Source: Buttiauxella izardii (GTDB lineage Bacteria > Pseudomonadota > Gammaproteobacteria > Enterobacterales > Enterobacteriaceae). Taken from it: a stretch of 64,000 nt of DNA. Numbering within the stretch: the first letter of the stretch is position 1; every line of letters starts with the position of its first letter. Where the stretch lies: assembly GCF_003601925.1 (NCBI RefSeq), contig NZ_QZWH01000027.1:114988-178987 (forward strand). The letters are read 5' to 3'. Below, piece by piece: positions 41,681-51,300 of the stretch. Both the position numbers and the translations under genes were made by a program. A model generated the notes under the pieces. The model was not told where the DNA came from. It did not search any database and saw only the letters and a program-made list of their open reading frames with translations.

Positions 41681-42238
41681 TTACAAATAAGCCACGGTAT
41701 AAGCGACTGAACCCCCGATGGTGCCCGGGGCAATTGTTGCGCTCAGAGCATATGGCTGTGCAGTGAAGTGAATACCACCGTCAGCATCAAGATCTGCACT
41801 ACCGGAAGCCAGATTCACGCTGCCTTTGTTCACAACGGCGGTGCCGCTTGCCAGTTCAAACAACACGCCAACGTTAGTGGTTGCGCTGTCCAGGTTGGTG
41901 ACAACGCTGGTATTTGTCGCGTCAGACTGCGAAGCATCAATTTTCAGCATCGCGTCAGCACCGGCAGGAGAGATGTCGCAGCTTGCCAGGTCTGGAGTCA
42001 GTGACAGGTTGGTTGCCGTACCAAATTCACCCACAGCCGTTGCATCGCTGACCTTATAAACACCTAAGTCAACCACACCCGTTGGGGAAGTTACGCCATT
42101 AACGACCACGTTCATATTACAAGTAGAAGAAGAAATAGCGCCGGAGAATTTAATAATACCGGTGTTTGCAGATGCGGTGCCCATTGCGCCAACAGCCAGC
42201 AGAGTAGAAAGAGAAAGTGCAGTGATATAATGATTCAT
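41681..42238 (-). CDS. Major fimbrial subunit (pilin)
   Basis: Exported pilin (185 aa). Start MNHYITALSLSTLLAVGAMG gives a signal peptide cut after about ASA. The mature part has the two Cys of the fimbrial fold (SSSTCNMNV and ASCDISPAG), a donor-strand N-terminal stretch (GIIKFSGAI) and the hydrophobic C-terminus VAYTVAYL with a penultimate-region Tyr typical of subunits. First gene of the operon, separated from the usher by 125 bases, which is usual where the pilin must be made in excess. A longer frame with 26 extra residues is less likely. Confidence 0.9.
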   Translation of the reverse strand: MNHYITALSLSTLLAVGAMGTASANTGIIKFSGAISSSTCNMNVVVNGVTSPTGVVDLGVYKVSDATAVGEFGTATNLSLTPDLASCDISPAGADAMLKIDASQSDATNTSVVTNLDSATTNVGVLFELASGTAVVNKGSVNLASGSADLDADGGIHFTAQPYALSATIAPGTIGGSVAYTVAYL

Positions 42239-42528
42239 AAAAGTCTCTGATTTAAATAACGAGTGAATAAAAACGAGAATTAAAATATTTAAGCTTATTT
42301 TAATTCTACCTTTCAATTAAGATTTTGAAGGGGTGTCTTAATTTGTTGTTCGACAGCCTGTGTCGACGAACAAATAGTAACACGGGGAGATGGAATCACT
42401 ATGCCTGTGAACTGAAATGCATATTCTGATTATTAGAATTCATGTGAAGTGGTATTTTTGTATTAGTAATCAGTAAGTTAAAAGGCCTCCAGTGACGGCG
42501 GCCAGGTATTAAATCAGGATGTAAATAT
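42239..42528. promoter_or_regulatory. Pilin promoter region with a 35-bp imperfect palindrome
   Basis: Between the pilin ATG and the LysR-type gene downstream of it on the same strand. At 42341-42375, atttgttgttcgaca and tgtcgacgaacaaat form a 13 of 15 inverted repeat around gcctg. It lies about 100 bases upstream of the pilin ATG, a good position for an operator or activator site. No fimS-type invertible pair was found. Confidence 0.5.
42480..42503 (-). terminator. Terminator after first LysR-type gene
   Basis: On the minus strand GGCCGCC and GGAGGCC form a stem with one G-A mismatch and loop gtcact, followed by TTTT. It separates the regulator gene from the pilin operon. Confidence 0.65.
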
Positions 42529-43449
42529 TTATTTTCCTACCAGTTTATTAATTTCACCAAACACCCGATTGACGTGGGTGTCATTAAGCGACTGGTTATG
42601 GAAGTGCAGGTAGTACTCGGAATAGATATCGGCGTCAAAGGGGATGTCGACAATGTTGACCGGCAGTATGCTTTTTAAAAATTCAGAGAACACGCGGGGG
42701 ATCATCATGATGTTGTCGCTATACGCGCAGAGCATAATGATATTAAGTGAGGAGGCGGAACTGACCAGTACATTACGGAAGTTACGTACCTTATTTAAGG
42801 TGACGGCATCACCTAACATTGACGTCATACCGTAATCTTCACGCGTCCAGCGAATATGCTCGAAGGTATGCCAGTCTTCTTGAGTCATATGGGTTTTAAT
42901 CTTTGGGTGATTTTTACTGACCATCGCCTGACTATTGCTACCGAAAAGTTTGTAGACCGTGATGGCACTGTCTCGAGGGAGTTCGGTGCCGATATCAATG
43001 TCCACTTCACGGTTGCGTAACTTGTTGATTCGCTCAATATCAGTAAGTGGATGAGGGGCAAATTTTAGCGAAATACCTTCTTCTTTGAGCGTGCCGTTTC
43101 CAAGCAGTGACATCGACAACCAGAATTCCATGAAGGTATAGGTGCTGATAATGATCTCTTTGTTAAAACCGCTGACGGTATTTGTCGAACCGATATCCAG
43201 ACCTTCGTTGATAAGCGACATAGCTTTGACATAACGAGAATTAAGGTCAAGCGCCAGCGTAGTTGGAACTACGCCGCCTTTTGAACGAGTGAAAATCGGG
43301 TTAGTGGTGATATCACGGAGTTTATTGATGGCATAGGTTATCGAGGAGGGTGACATAGTTAACATTTCTGCCGCTGCCGTCACACTTTTAGTTTCTAATA
43401 CTGCATTGAGGATTTTTAGGGATTTCAGCTCAATTTTTTCATGTTTCAT
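42529..43449 (-). CDS. LysR-type transcriptional regulator 1
   Basis: Regulator (306 aa) with an N-terminal winged helix-turn-helix (LKILNAVLETKSVTAAAEML, then SPSSITYAINKLR and NPIFTRSKGGVVPT) and a substrate-binding-like C-terminal domain (KLRNREVDIDIG). It is a close paralogue of the gene upstream at 43557-44459. Both point toward the pilin operon, so control of the pilus is likely. Ligand unknown. Confidence 0.85.
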   Translation of the reverse strand: MKHEKIELKSLKILNAVLETKSVTAAAEMLTMSPSSITYAINKLRDITTNPIFTRSKGGVVPTTLALDLNSRYVKAMSLINEGLDIGSTNTVSGFNKEIIISTYTFMEFWLSMSLLGNGTLKEEGISLKFAPHPLTDIERINKLRNREVDIDIGTELPRDSAITVYKLFGSNSQAMVSKNHPKIKTHMTQEDWHTFEHIRWTREDYGMTSMLGDAVTLNKVRNFRNVLVSSASSLNIIMLCAYSDNIMMIPRVFSEFLKSILPVNIVDIPFDADIYSEYYLHFHNQSLNDTHVNRVFGEINKLVGK

Positions 43450-43556
43450 TGATTTCTTTCCATGTCTTCAATTAAGTCAATTTGTCTCTATTGACTATAA
43501 ACAGTATGCCGAAATTCTCCATGTTCACTCAGTACCAGAGCCTGAATATATTTCCC

Positions 43557-44459
43557 TTAGCAGTTGTAGTTTCTGATCACATTCAGGAATCCACCTACCG
43601 AGGCGTCTTTAAGTGATGTGGTATGCGCATGGACATAAAGTGAAGCTTCCATACTATTAACAAACGGAATATCAAAAAACTTAACCGGCAATAACTCATC
43701 AATACAGCAACAAAAATACTCTGGGATCAGCATCAGTGAGTCGCTGTTAGCACACATCATCATCATATTGAGCGATGAGTCCGAGGTGATATGTGTTTTA
43801 CGCACCATCATTTCTTCAATGATCTGCGCGTCGCCCATCATCGAAGAGGTCTCGCTGTTAATTCTGTTCCATTCAATGTGCTGATTTTTTGACCATTCAT
43901 CCACGCTCAACGTGTCTTTAATCGACGAGTGCGCCTTGCTCACCATCACTTTGAATGGCGAACTAAACAAACGATAAGACACAATCGATGGATCGTTCGG
44001 CAGCTGCGCGCCGATATCGATATCCACTTCACGGTTACGCAACTTCATCAGCCGTTCATCGTTGGTGCCTGGATGGGTAATAAAATTCAGGATCCCGTTG
44101 TTAATGACGCTTTCTTTTTTCAGTGTCATTAATGAAATCCACAATTCGATATAGGTGTAAGTGCTGATCGTGATGGTTTTCGACACGTCAGACTCATGGT
44201 TTTCGCCTTCAATTCCAAGACCTTCATTGATCATCAGAACCGTTTTTTTATAACGCGTGTTAAGTTCATGCGCGAGAGTGGTTGGCTTCACACCCGTTTT
44301 TGAGCGCGTGAAGATAGGGTTGTCTGTTAAACGTCTCAGTTTATTAATGGCATAGGTCACAGACGAAGGAGAAATAGAGAGTCTCTGTGCAGCGATAGAA
44401 ACACTACCACTTTCGACAACCGCATTGAGGATAACCAAAGAATTAAAGTCTATTTTCAT
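43557..44459 (-). CDS. LysR-type transcriptional regulator 2
   Basis: Regulator (300 aa) with the same layout as its neighbour: helix-turn-helix (LVILNAVVESGSVSIAAQRL, SPSSVTYAINKLR, NPIFTRSKTGVKPTTLA) and the shared segment KLRNREVDIDIG. The recognition-helix region is almost identical in the two, while the ligand domain has drifted more, so they may bind the same DNA but sense different signals (inference). Confidence 0.85.
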   Translation of the reverse strand: MKIDFNSLVILNAVVESGSVSIAAQRLSISPSSVTYAINKLRRLTDNPIFTRSKTGVKPTTLAHELNTRYKKTVLMINEGLGIEGENHESDVSKTITISTYTYIELWISLMTLKKESVINNGILNFITHPGTNDERLMKLRNREVDIDIGAQLPNDPSIVSYRLFSSPFKVMVSKAHSSIKDTLSVDEWSKNQHIEWNRINSETSSMMGDAQIIEEMMVRKTHITSDSSLNMMMMCANSDSLMLIPEYFCCCIDELLPVKFFDIPFVNSMEASLYVHAHTTSLKDASVGGFLNVIRNYNC

Positions 44460-44771
44460 AACTAACCCACTGTAGCTTAATGTTTTTGAATGGCGTTACA
44501 GCACAGGTGCATTAACGACTCGACACGCTCTTTCAAAGAAAATAAAAATCAACCTGTCAGAGGCAATGCTGCATAATTCTGGTTCAGGTATTTTATTTTT
44601 TAAAAACGACATTTATGCTCAGCAGTTACTGTGAATGATAAAAATATCATCCAGAGAAGTGGAGCAGTTTTATGCCGGTTTTTAAAAAACTGACAAATCT
44701 GATGAGGAAAAGCGATTTTCCTTCGGCTATTGTCAGAAATCGCAATCTAGTTTCAAAACGTCAAAATTACA
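44460..44771. other. Intergenic region upstream of LysR-type gene 2
   Basis: 312 bases with no recognisable gene. AT-rich, with runs such as attttattttttaaaaacgac. It must hold the promoter of the LysR pair and of any transcript to the right. Confidence 0.4.
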
Positions 44772-44987
44772 ATGAAATACAAAATTCTAATTTTTAGAAT
44801 CTTCATGGCTGAAGTGGTAAATATAGGTGCGGGGCCTGTTATTGTTAGCTGGTATTATGGTTTGAATCCTTTATTTGCTATTTTTTGTTTCAGTTCAGTC
44901 TGTTGTGTTTTTTTAGGGCCAAGGCTCCAGATGGTTTTAAAAAGTAGAATATCCATTTCGATTGCCATGCTGTTACCAGGTGATTAG
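44772..44987 (+). CDS. Possible small hydrophobic protein, 71 aa
   Basis: Weak candidate. The translation is hydrophobic (FMAEVVNIGAGPVIVSWYYG and LFAIFCFSSVCCVFLG could be one or two membrane helices). No good ribosome site precedes the ATG. In its favour, a terminator-like hairpin begins 17 bases after the stop. It could instead be the remnant of a longer gene. Confidence 0.3.
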   Translation: MKYKILIFRIFMAEVVNIGAGPVIVSWYYGLNPLFAIFCFSSVCCVFLGPRLQMVLKSRISISIAMLLPGD

Positions 44988-45003
44988 TATTCAGCCAGCA
45001 ATG

Positions 45004-45043
45004 ATGCCTCTGGATTTATTTTTTCTATTGGAGGCATTTTTTC
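45004..45043 (+). terminator. Terminator-like hairpin after the small ORF
   Basis: atgcctc (45004-45010) and gaggcat (45031-45037) are complementary and followed by a run of T. The 20-base loop is long, but the T-run and position support a transcript ending here. Confidence 0.5.
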
Positions 45044-45300
45044 ATCTCTTACCAATGGAGAATAAGTGCCTGGATAGCGTTCACTTAATTTAAAGATGTA
45101 ATCAAGGGACGTGGTGGTTGTTTTTGGATAGATCACTATCACAGTGAAATGTTCAAGATGAGTTTGTTAATTTTATTCAAATTTCATAATGCCAACGCCC
45201 GTAAATCTTAGTCACTATACGATGCGTGCTGTTAATACACAGTTGACGCTGGCTTTTTGCTATTTGTGAAGATCACAAAGAAATTTTTGAGAGAATTGAA
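45044..45300 (+). promoter_or_regulatory. Upstream region of the large autotransporter gene
   Basis: About 257 bases, no gene. Contains the small palindrome tcactatcacagtga and near 45220 cactatacgatg, a possible -10. A ribosome site gagag precedes the ATG. Confidence 0.35.
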
Positions 45301-48300
45301 ATGAATAAAGTTTTCAAAGTTATCTGGAATCACAGTTTACAGTGTTTTGTTGTGACATCTGAACTTGCCCGTAACTTAGGTAAAGTTAAAAGTGCGGCAA
45401 TAAACCCCGAGATTTCTGAAGCTGATATGAATAAGTCAGCTGGCCTTTCACGCTCACTATTAGCGCTGTTAATTTCCTCGGTGCTGGGAATGCATGCTAC
45501 AGCGGCGAATGCGATTGAAATTACCGTTAACACAACCAATCCAGAAGATACCAATATCGGTACCATCGTCACTGATATCTCGAATCTGGTGGGCTCCTTC
45601 AATGCCATTAAGCCTGGGAAGCCTGGTTTTGAAACCATAACTTTAGGGCAAGCTCGTGATCGTGGGATCATCCTGACGCCTGAGCAGGAAAGTTATGTTG
45701 ATTTAAACATCTTCAAAATTGGTGACCAAACCAATGCGATTTCGTATACCGATTTGACTACGCAAAACACTGTGACACTTAACACTTTCGCCAATGAAAA
45801 GATGCTTGATTATGCGGCTAAAGATTTTAAAATCACGCCAAGTGTTGCGGTAGGCGCGAATGGGCAATATATCGATAAGCGTTTCTTCCAGGTAAAAGAT
45901 GGCGGCGAATTAACCGTGCAAGCAGGGCAATCTGTTGCCGACTGGACTAATGATTCAGCTAATCAGTTCAGTGCCTATATGAAAGGCACACAGAAAGGTG
46001 TGACGACCTCGTCTGCATTCCTGGTCAATGCAGGCTCTACTCTGAATTACGATACCAAAACGGTCGTACGCGCCGGTGATAGCCGCAGTAATATCAAAGA
46101 TGAATCTCAATATGCTGCTGCTTTTACGTCCTTGACTTTCGTCGGCAAATTTAACAGCGTTTTGGGTGAGCGTACCGTCAATACGCTGGATGAGTTTAAA
46201 CAATATAACTCTGATCTTATCCTGGGTATTACAACGGGCGCTCTGAAATTAAATGATGCACAGTATGCTGCGGAATTGACGAAAGCCTGGGATAATAGTA
46301 TCCACGCTATCTATCTGAATAGCGGAATTTCTGCAGATGACGCCGTTAGAGCGATCATCGATAGCGATCGTGTTGCTTATATCCATGGCAATGGATCTCA
46401 GGCTGCGATCAATATTAGCAAAAATTCTAATATTGAAATGGTTGCTTCGGACATCAGTCTGGTACGTTTAGAAAATGGCGCGTCATTGGTTAACGAAGGC
46501 GTTCTCGGCAGTGTTGGTAGTAAGATCATGGGTTCTATTCTGGTAAAAGCCAGCGATAGCGGTACAACTGTAATCAATAACGGTGTGCTGGATGCTGGTA
46601 CTAACCCCGATATGCTGGACTACAAGAACCCTGAAGGCGACAAATATACAGTTGCAAACATGGGTGGCGAATACTTGCAGGCAATGCGCATTCTTAACGG
46701 TGCATCAGCTATCAATAACGGTGTGATTAACGTTGCTTCACATGCAGTTAATAAGTCGAATACTGCGGTCTTTTTAAGCAATAATGCGTCGTTCTCCAAC
46801 ACTGGCGCAATCAATATTGCATCAACTCCTGATGTAACCGGAAGCCAGCCTGGTGTCACTGATTTCGGTATCACCATAGCCAACAGCTCAACTGCCACCA
46901 ATAGCGGTGAAATCTATATTGGGCGCAGCCGAGCAGGCTCGGATATTTCCAGTACTCAGCCTTCAGTGGGTGTGAGTATTTCAAGTGGTAGTTATAACAG
47001 TCTGGCTGGTTCAAAATTAACACAGGGTACATTGACCAGAAACTCGACAGGTATCCTGGCATCTACTGCCGCGGCACATGTTAATAACGGCGGCTCAATC
47101 AATATCCTGGGTTTGACTTCTAGCTCTCCGGTCAATATCGGTATTTTGTCTCAGTCGGGTGCGATTGATGTCAAGAACTCCGGCTCAATTAATCTGAATG
47201 GCGTTAATGCTTACGGTATAAAAGTTCTTGCCGCAAGTACCGCTGAAAACACCGGTACCATTAATATCAACGGCGGCCTGGATACCAACACAAAAGAAGC
47301 TAACTACGGCATGTATGTGGATGGAACAGGTGCAAAAGGTAAGCAGTCAGGAACTGTCAACCTCGTGGGGCAAGGTACAATCGGTGTCCATGCTCGTAAC
47401 ACGGGTGCAATAGATATTGCGGATAACGCATCTCTGACTTTTGCCGGGGGTAATAATCAAATCGGTTACTTTGTAACAGGTAAAGGGACAACGATTGCGG
47501 GTTCGGCGAAGGGTGAAACGGATGTGGCAACGAAAGGCTCAACACTGTTCCGTGTTGAAGATGGTGCCACATTTACACGAGTTACCTCAGATCGCGCCAA
47601 AGCCATTGCTTCAGGTGAAAATAGTTCAATTATGCAGGTCACCGGCAAGGGCAGTGATGTCCACGCCACAGGCGTGGATGTCACTATTTCGGGTAAAAAT
47701 GCCACCGGGATCAAAGTCGAAGGCGGCGCAGAAGGCACGCTCGAAGCAGACGTCAAAATAAAGCTCGATAACGAAGGCGCAACGGCAGGTGTTGTAGATG
47801 GTCGCTATTACGATCTGACGGGTGTTCAGATCGACAATAAAAAAGGTGACTCTGTACTGACCAGTTTTGCTGAACTGAAAAGTGACACCGGGAACGTCGC
47901 CAAAGGGGCTTATGGTTACAAAGTTCTGAATGGAGGCAAGCTGATTCATGAAGGTGACTTAGAGTTTAAATCTGATGAAAGTACCGGTGTGTTTGTCAGC
48001 GGAGGCACGCTGGAAAACCGTCGTAATATCACTGTAAACGGTACTGGTGTTCACGTAACTGGGGCCGCATCGACGGTAACAAATACCGCGACCGCGACAG
48101 TCAATGCGACCAATGGTAAAGCGGCTTATGTGGTCGATGGTGGTGCATCTCTGGCGCTGACTGGCGCTGGTACTACGACGGCTTCAGGCACGGCTCATGG
48201 GATTTTGCTGGATGATGGTGCTGTTGGCCTGACGGTGGCCGATGCCACCATTAATATGTCTGCAACTGGCACCGGAAGCGCCATTGAAAACAAAGCGGGT

Positions 48301-51300
48301 GTTAAAGATATCGCCCTGACAAATACCACCATCTCGGTTGATCAAGGTATTGGTGTCCATACAGCGGTCTCGATGGCCGCCAAAAACAGCGGCACTATTG
48401 CGGTTAACGGTGGTGGCACGGGCATTCAGTTTGAAAAAATAGGTGGCGGTACTACCGATCAGGCACTGGATATGTCGCAATCCCAGGGGCTGGTTATCAA
48501 TGTCACTTCAGCGAATGGTAAGGGCCTTGTTACCGATACTTCAAAAGATCTGAAAACAGGCGTGAGTGTTAACGTCAAGAACGCGGCAGGAGGTTCTGCG
48601 TTGATCGTTAAAGGCACCACAGCGGCTGTTGATCAATCGGGTATCCTGACCTCCACTTCTACGACCAGCAGCGTGGTGGATATTGATAATGGTAAAGTCA
48701 CCAACTTTACTAACAGCGGTACTATTCAGGCGGCAAGCAAAGATCAGAAAGCAGTCGAAACCCTGACGGGCACAGGCGTGAACTTTACCAATAAGACCGA
48801 TGCTGTGATTGCGGGCCACGTAAACCTGATGTCAGGTGCCAACACCGTCAATCTGGAAGCGGGTAGTAAAGGTAACGATTTCACCACTGATGAAGGTGAT
48901 GATGTCTTTAACCTGAACCACCTTAAATCTGCTGTAGCAGGAGTGTTCGATACTCTTACAGCGGGGGCCGGCACAGACACGCTTAACGTTATTGATACCA
49001 ACTACATCCTGAGCAACGCCAATGTCTTCAATGGTTTTGAAAGCATTAATCTGAAGGAAAAAGCGCAACTGGTATTAAGCGGCACGTTACTTCCTTTAGG
49101 TGACAGCAAAAATGATGCAGCAGGTACTGGCTTCAATATTGACGGCGACAGCACGCTGGAAATTAACAATGTCAATGATGTGGCTTTCGCCAGCCATCTG
49201 GCAGGTACAGGTCTGGTAAAAGTTGGGTTGATGGATGATAAATCCTTCAACTTCACGGCCAATAATGCGGCTGATAAATTTGCCGGTACAGTGGCGCTTA
49301 CACACGCGAAGATGGAATTGGCAGACCTGAACACCCTGGCTCTGTCCGATGCGACCCTGCGTTTAGACGGTTTCAGCAACGTGCATGTTGGCACAGGCGA
49401 GCAGACGATTGCGGGTCTGAAAATTAACGGTGGCACGCTGATATTTGACAGTGGTACTCCGGGTGAAACCGTGGCAACAGGCAGCGTTCATACCACGAAA
49501 TCCATGGATCTGAGCGGTACGGGTACGGTACAGGTCAGAGTGGGTAGCGTCAGCAACGATCATCCGCTGGCTCCAACCTTGCTGGATATTCTGGCGCAGG
49601 ACGATGCCAACACCATGGTGCAACTGGCGAAATCTGACACGGCCACCATCGGCAGTGGTGGTGCGTTGGTGCTCAACGATCAGGACGGTAATCTGATTAG
49701 CAGTAGCACCACGGCAAATATTGCCCAAGGCGGTAAAGATGTGGCGAAAGGCACATACGACTACCGTCTGACGGGTGGTGATAACAGCGACGGTCTGTAC
49801 ATCAACTACGGTCTGACACAAGTCGAACTGCTAACTTCGGGTGTGGATGCCCTGGCTCTGAACGCAACGGGCCTGAGTGGCGCAGCGGCTGACCTGAGTG
49901 CGAAAATCACCGGTCTTGGCGATCTGGCGATTGACACTGGTCTGGGCAATACCGTGTCGCTGTCCAACACGCTGAACGACTACACCGGTAACACCGATAT
50001 TCGCAGCGGTAACCTGCTGATGGTCGCTGATAACGTGCTGGGCAAAACTGATGTTCTGTCATTGGCAGCGGATACGGCGTTGGACATGAACGGCAAAGCA
50101 CAGACTGTAGGCTCTCTGAAGTCTGCAACTGGCTCTACTGTTGACCTGAATGGCGGCGCACTGAGCCTGAGCCAGGGCGGTCTGTCTGATGGTTCCCTCA
50201 CCGGCAGCGGTGCGCTGAATGTACTGGCAGATACCCTGACTGTTAACGGTGCTAACAGCGGCCTGAGCGCCACCACCAACGTAGCAAACGGTGCCACAGT
50301 GGCACTGAATGACGCGGCAGGTCTGGGGATTGGCGATATCGTCAACGCCGGTCAAGTGGTGTTCAGTAACGCGGTTGGCACGGTGGCCAACAGTATTCGT
50401 GATGGCGTGGAAGCCACCACCCGCGCGTTGTCGGCAACGGCTGGTAGCGTAGACCTGGTTAGCAGCCAGTTGACGCTGGACGGCGACAACAGCGGCTTCA
50501 GCGGCGTGTTCAACATCGATGCCGATTCAGAGCTGACCGCGACGGCTGCATCACAACTGGGTACCGCTGATATTGCCGACGAAGGCAAACTGGTACTGAA
50601 CGCAGCAGACGACTGGGCATTGGCGAACAACGTCAGCGGCGCAGGCAGCTTGACTAAACAGGGCGCAGGCGTGGTGACATTGTCTGGCAACGCAGCCTAT
50701 ACCGGTCTGACCGATATTCAGGAAGGCGGTTTGATGCTGGGTAGTGAACTGGCTCCGGTAACACTGGCCAGCACACAGGTTAATGTGGCGAAAGACGCAT
50801 TCCTGGCGGGTTACGGCGGTGTTGCGGGTAACGTGGATAACCTGGGCACGCTGTTCGTCGGTGCACAGAACGAAACGGGTGCAGCTCAGACCTTTACTGT
50901 CGGTCAGGATCTGGTGAACAGCGGTGTGGTCAACATCGGTCACGGCGACGTGGCAGGTAATGTACTGAACGTGAACGGCAACTATGTTGGCAACAACGGT
51001 CAGCTTAACTTCAATACTGTATTGGGCGACGATAACTCCGTTACCGATAAAATGGTGGTGGCAGGTAACACCAGCGGCAACACCAACGTTAGCGTCACTA
51101 ACGCAGGTGGTCAGGGTGCGCAAACGCTGAACGGCATCGAGCTAATCAGTGTGGGCGGGCAGTCTGACGGTGAGTTCAAGCAGGCAGGCCGTATTGTGGC
51201 TGGTGCTTATGACTACTCACTGGTTCGTGGCCAGGGCAGCAACAATGCCAACTGGTATTTGACCAACGCCGTGGATGGCTCTGTTCCGGTTGATCCGGGC

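Noticed and set aside
42239..42528. Invertible fimS-like promoter switch
   Set aside because: Only one palindrome is present; no second matching inverted repeat at a distance and no FimB/FimE-type recombinase gene was seen.
50674..50686. gtgacattgtctg, a partial matS-like site
   Set aside because: It fails the last two conserved bases of GTGACRNYGTCAC, lies inside a repeat-rich gene, and the locus is outside the Ter domain in E. coli order.
47380..50700. Repeated DNA inside the autotransporter as a CRISPR-like array
   Set aside because: The repeats are coding and degenerate, of beta-helix type, with no constant spacer length or exact repeats.
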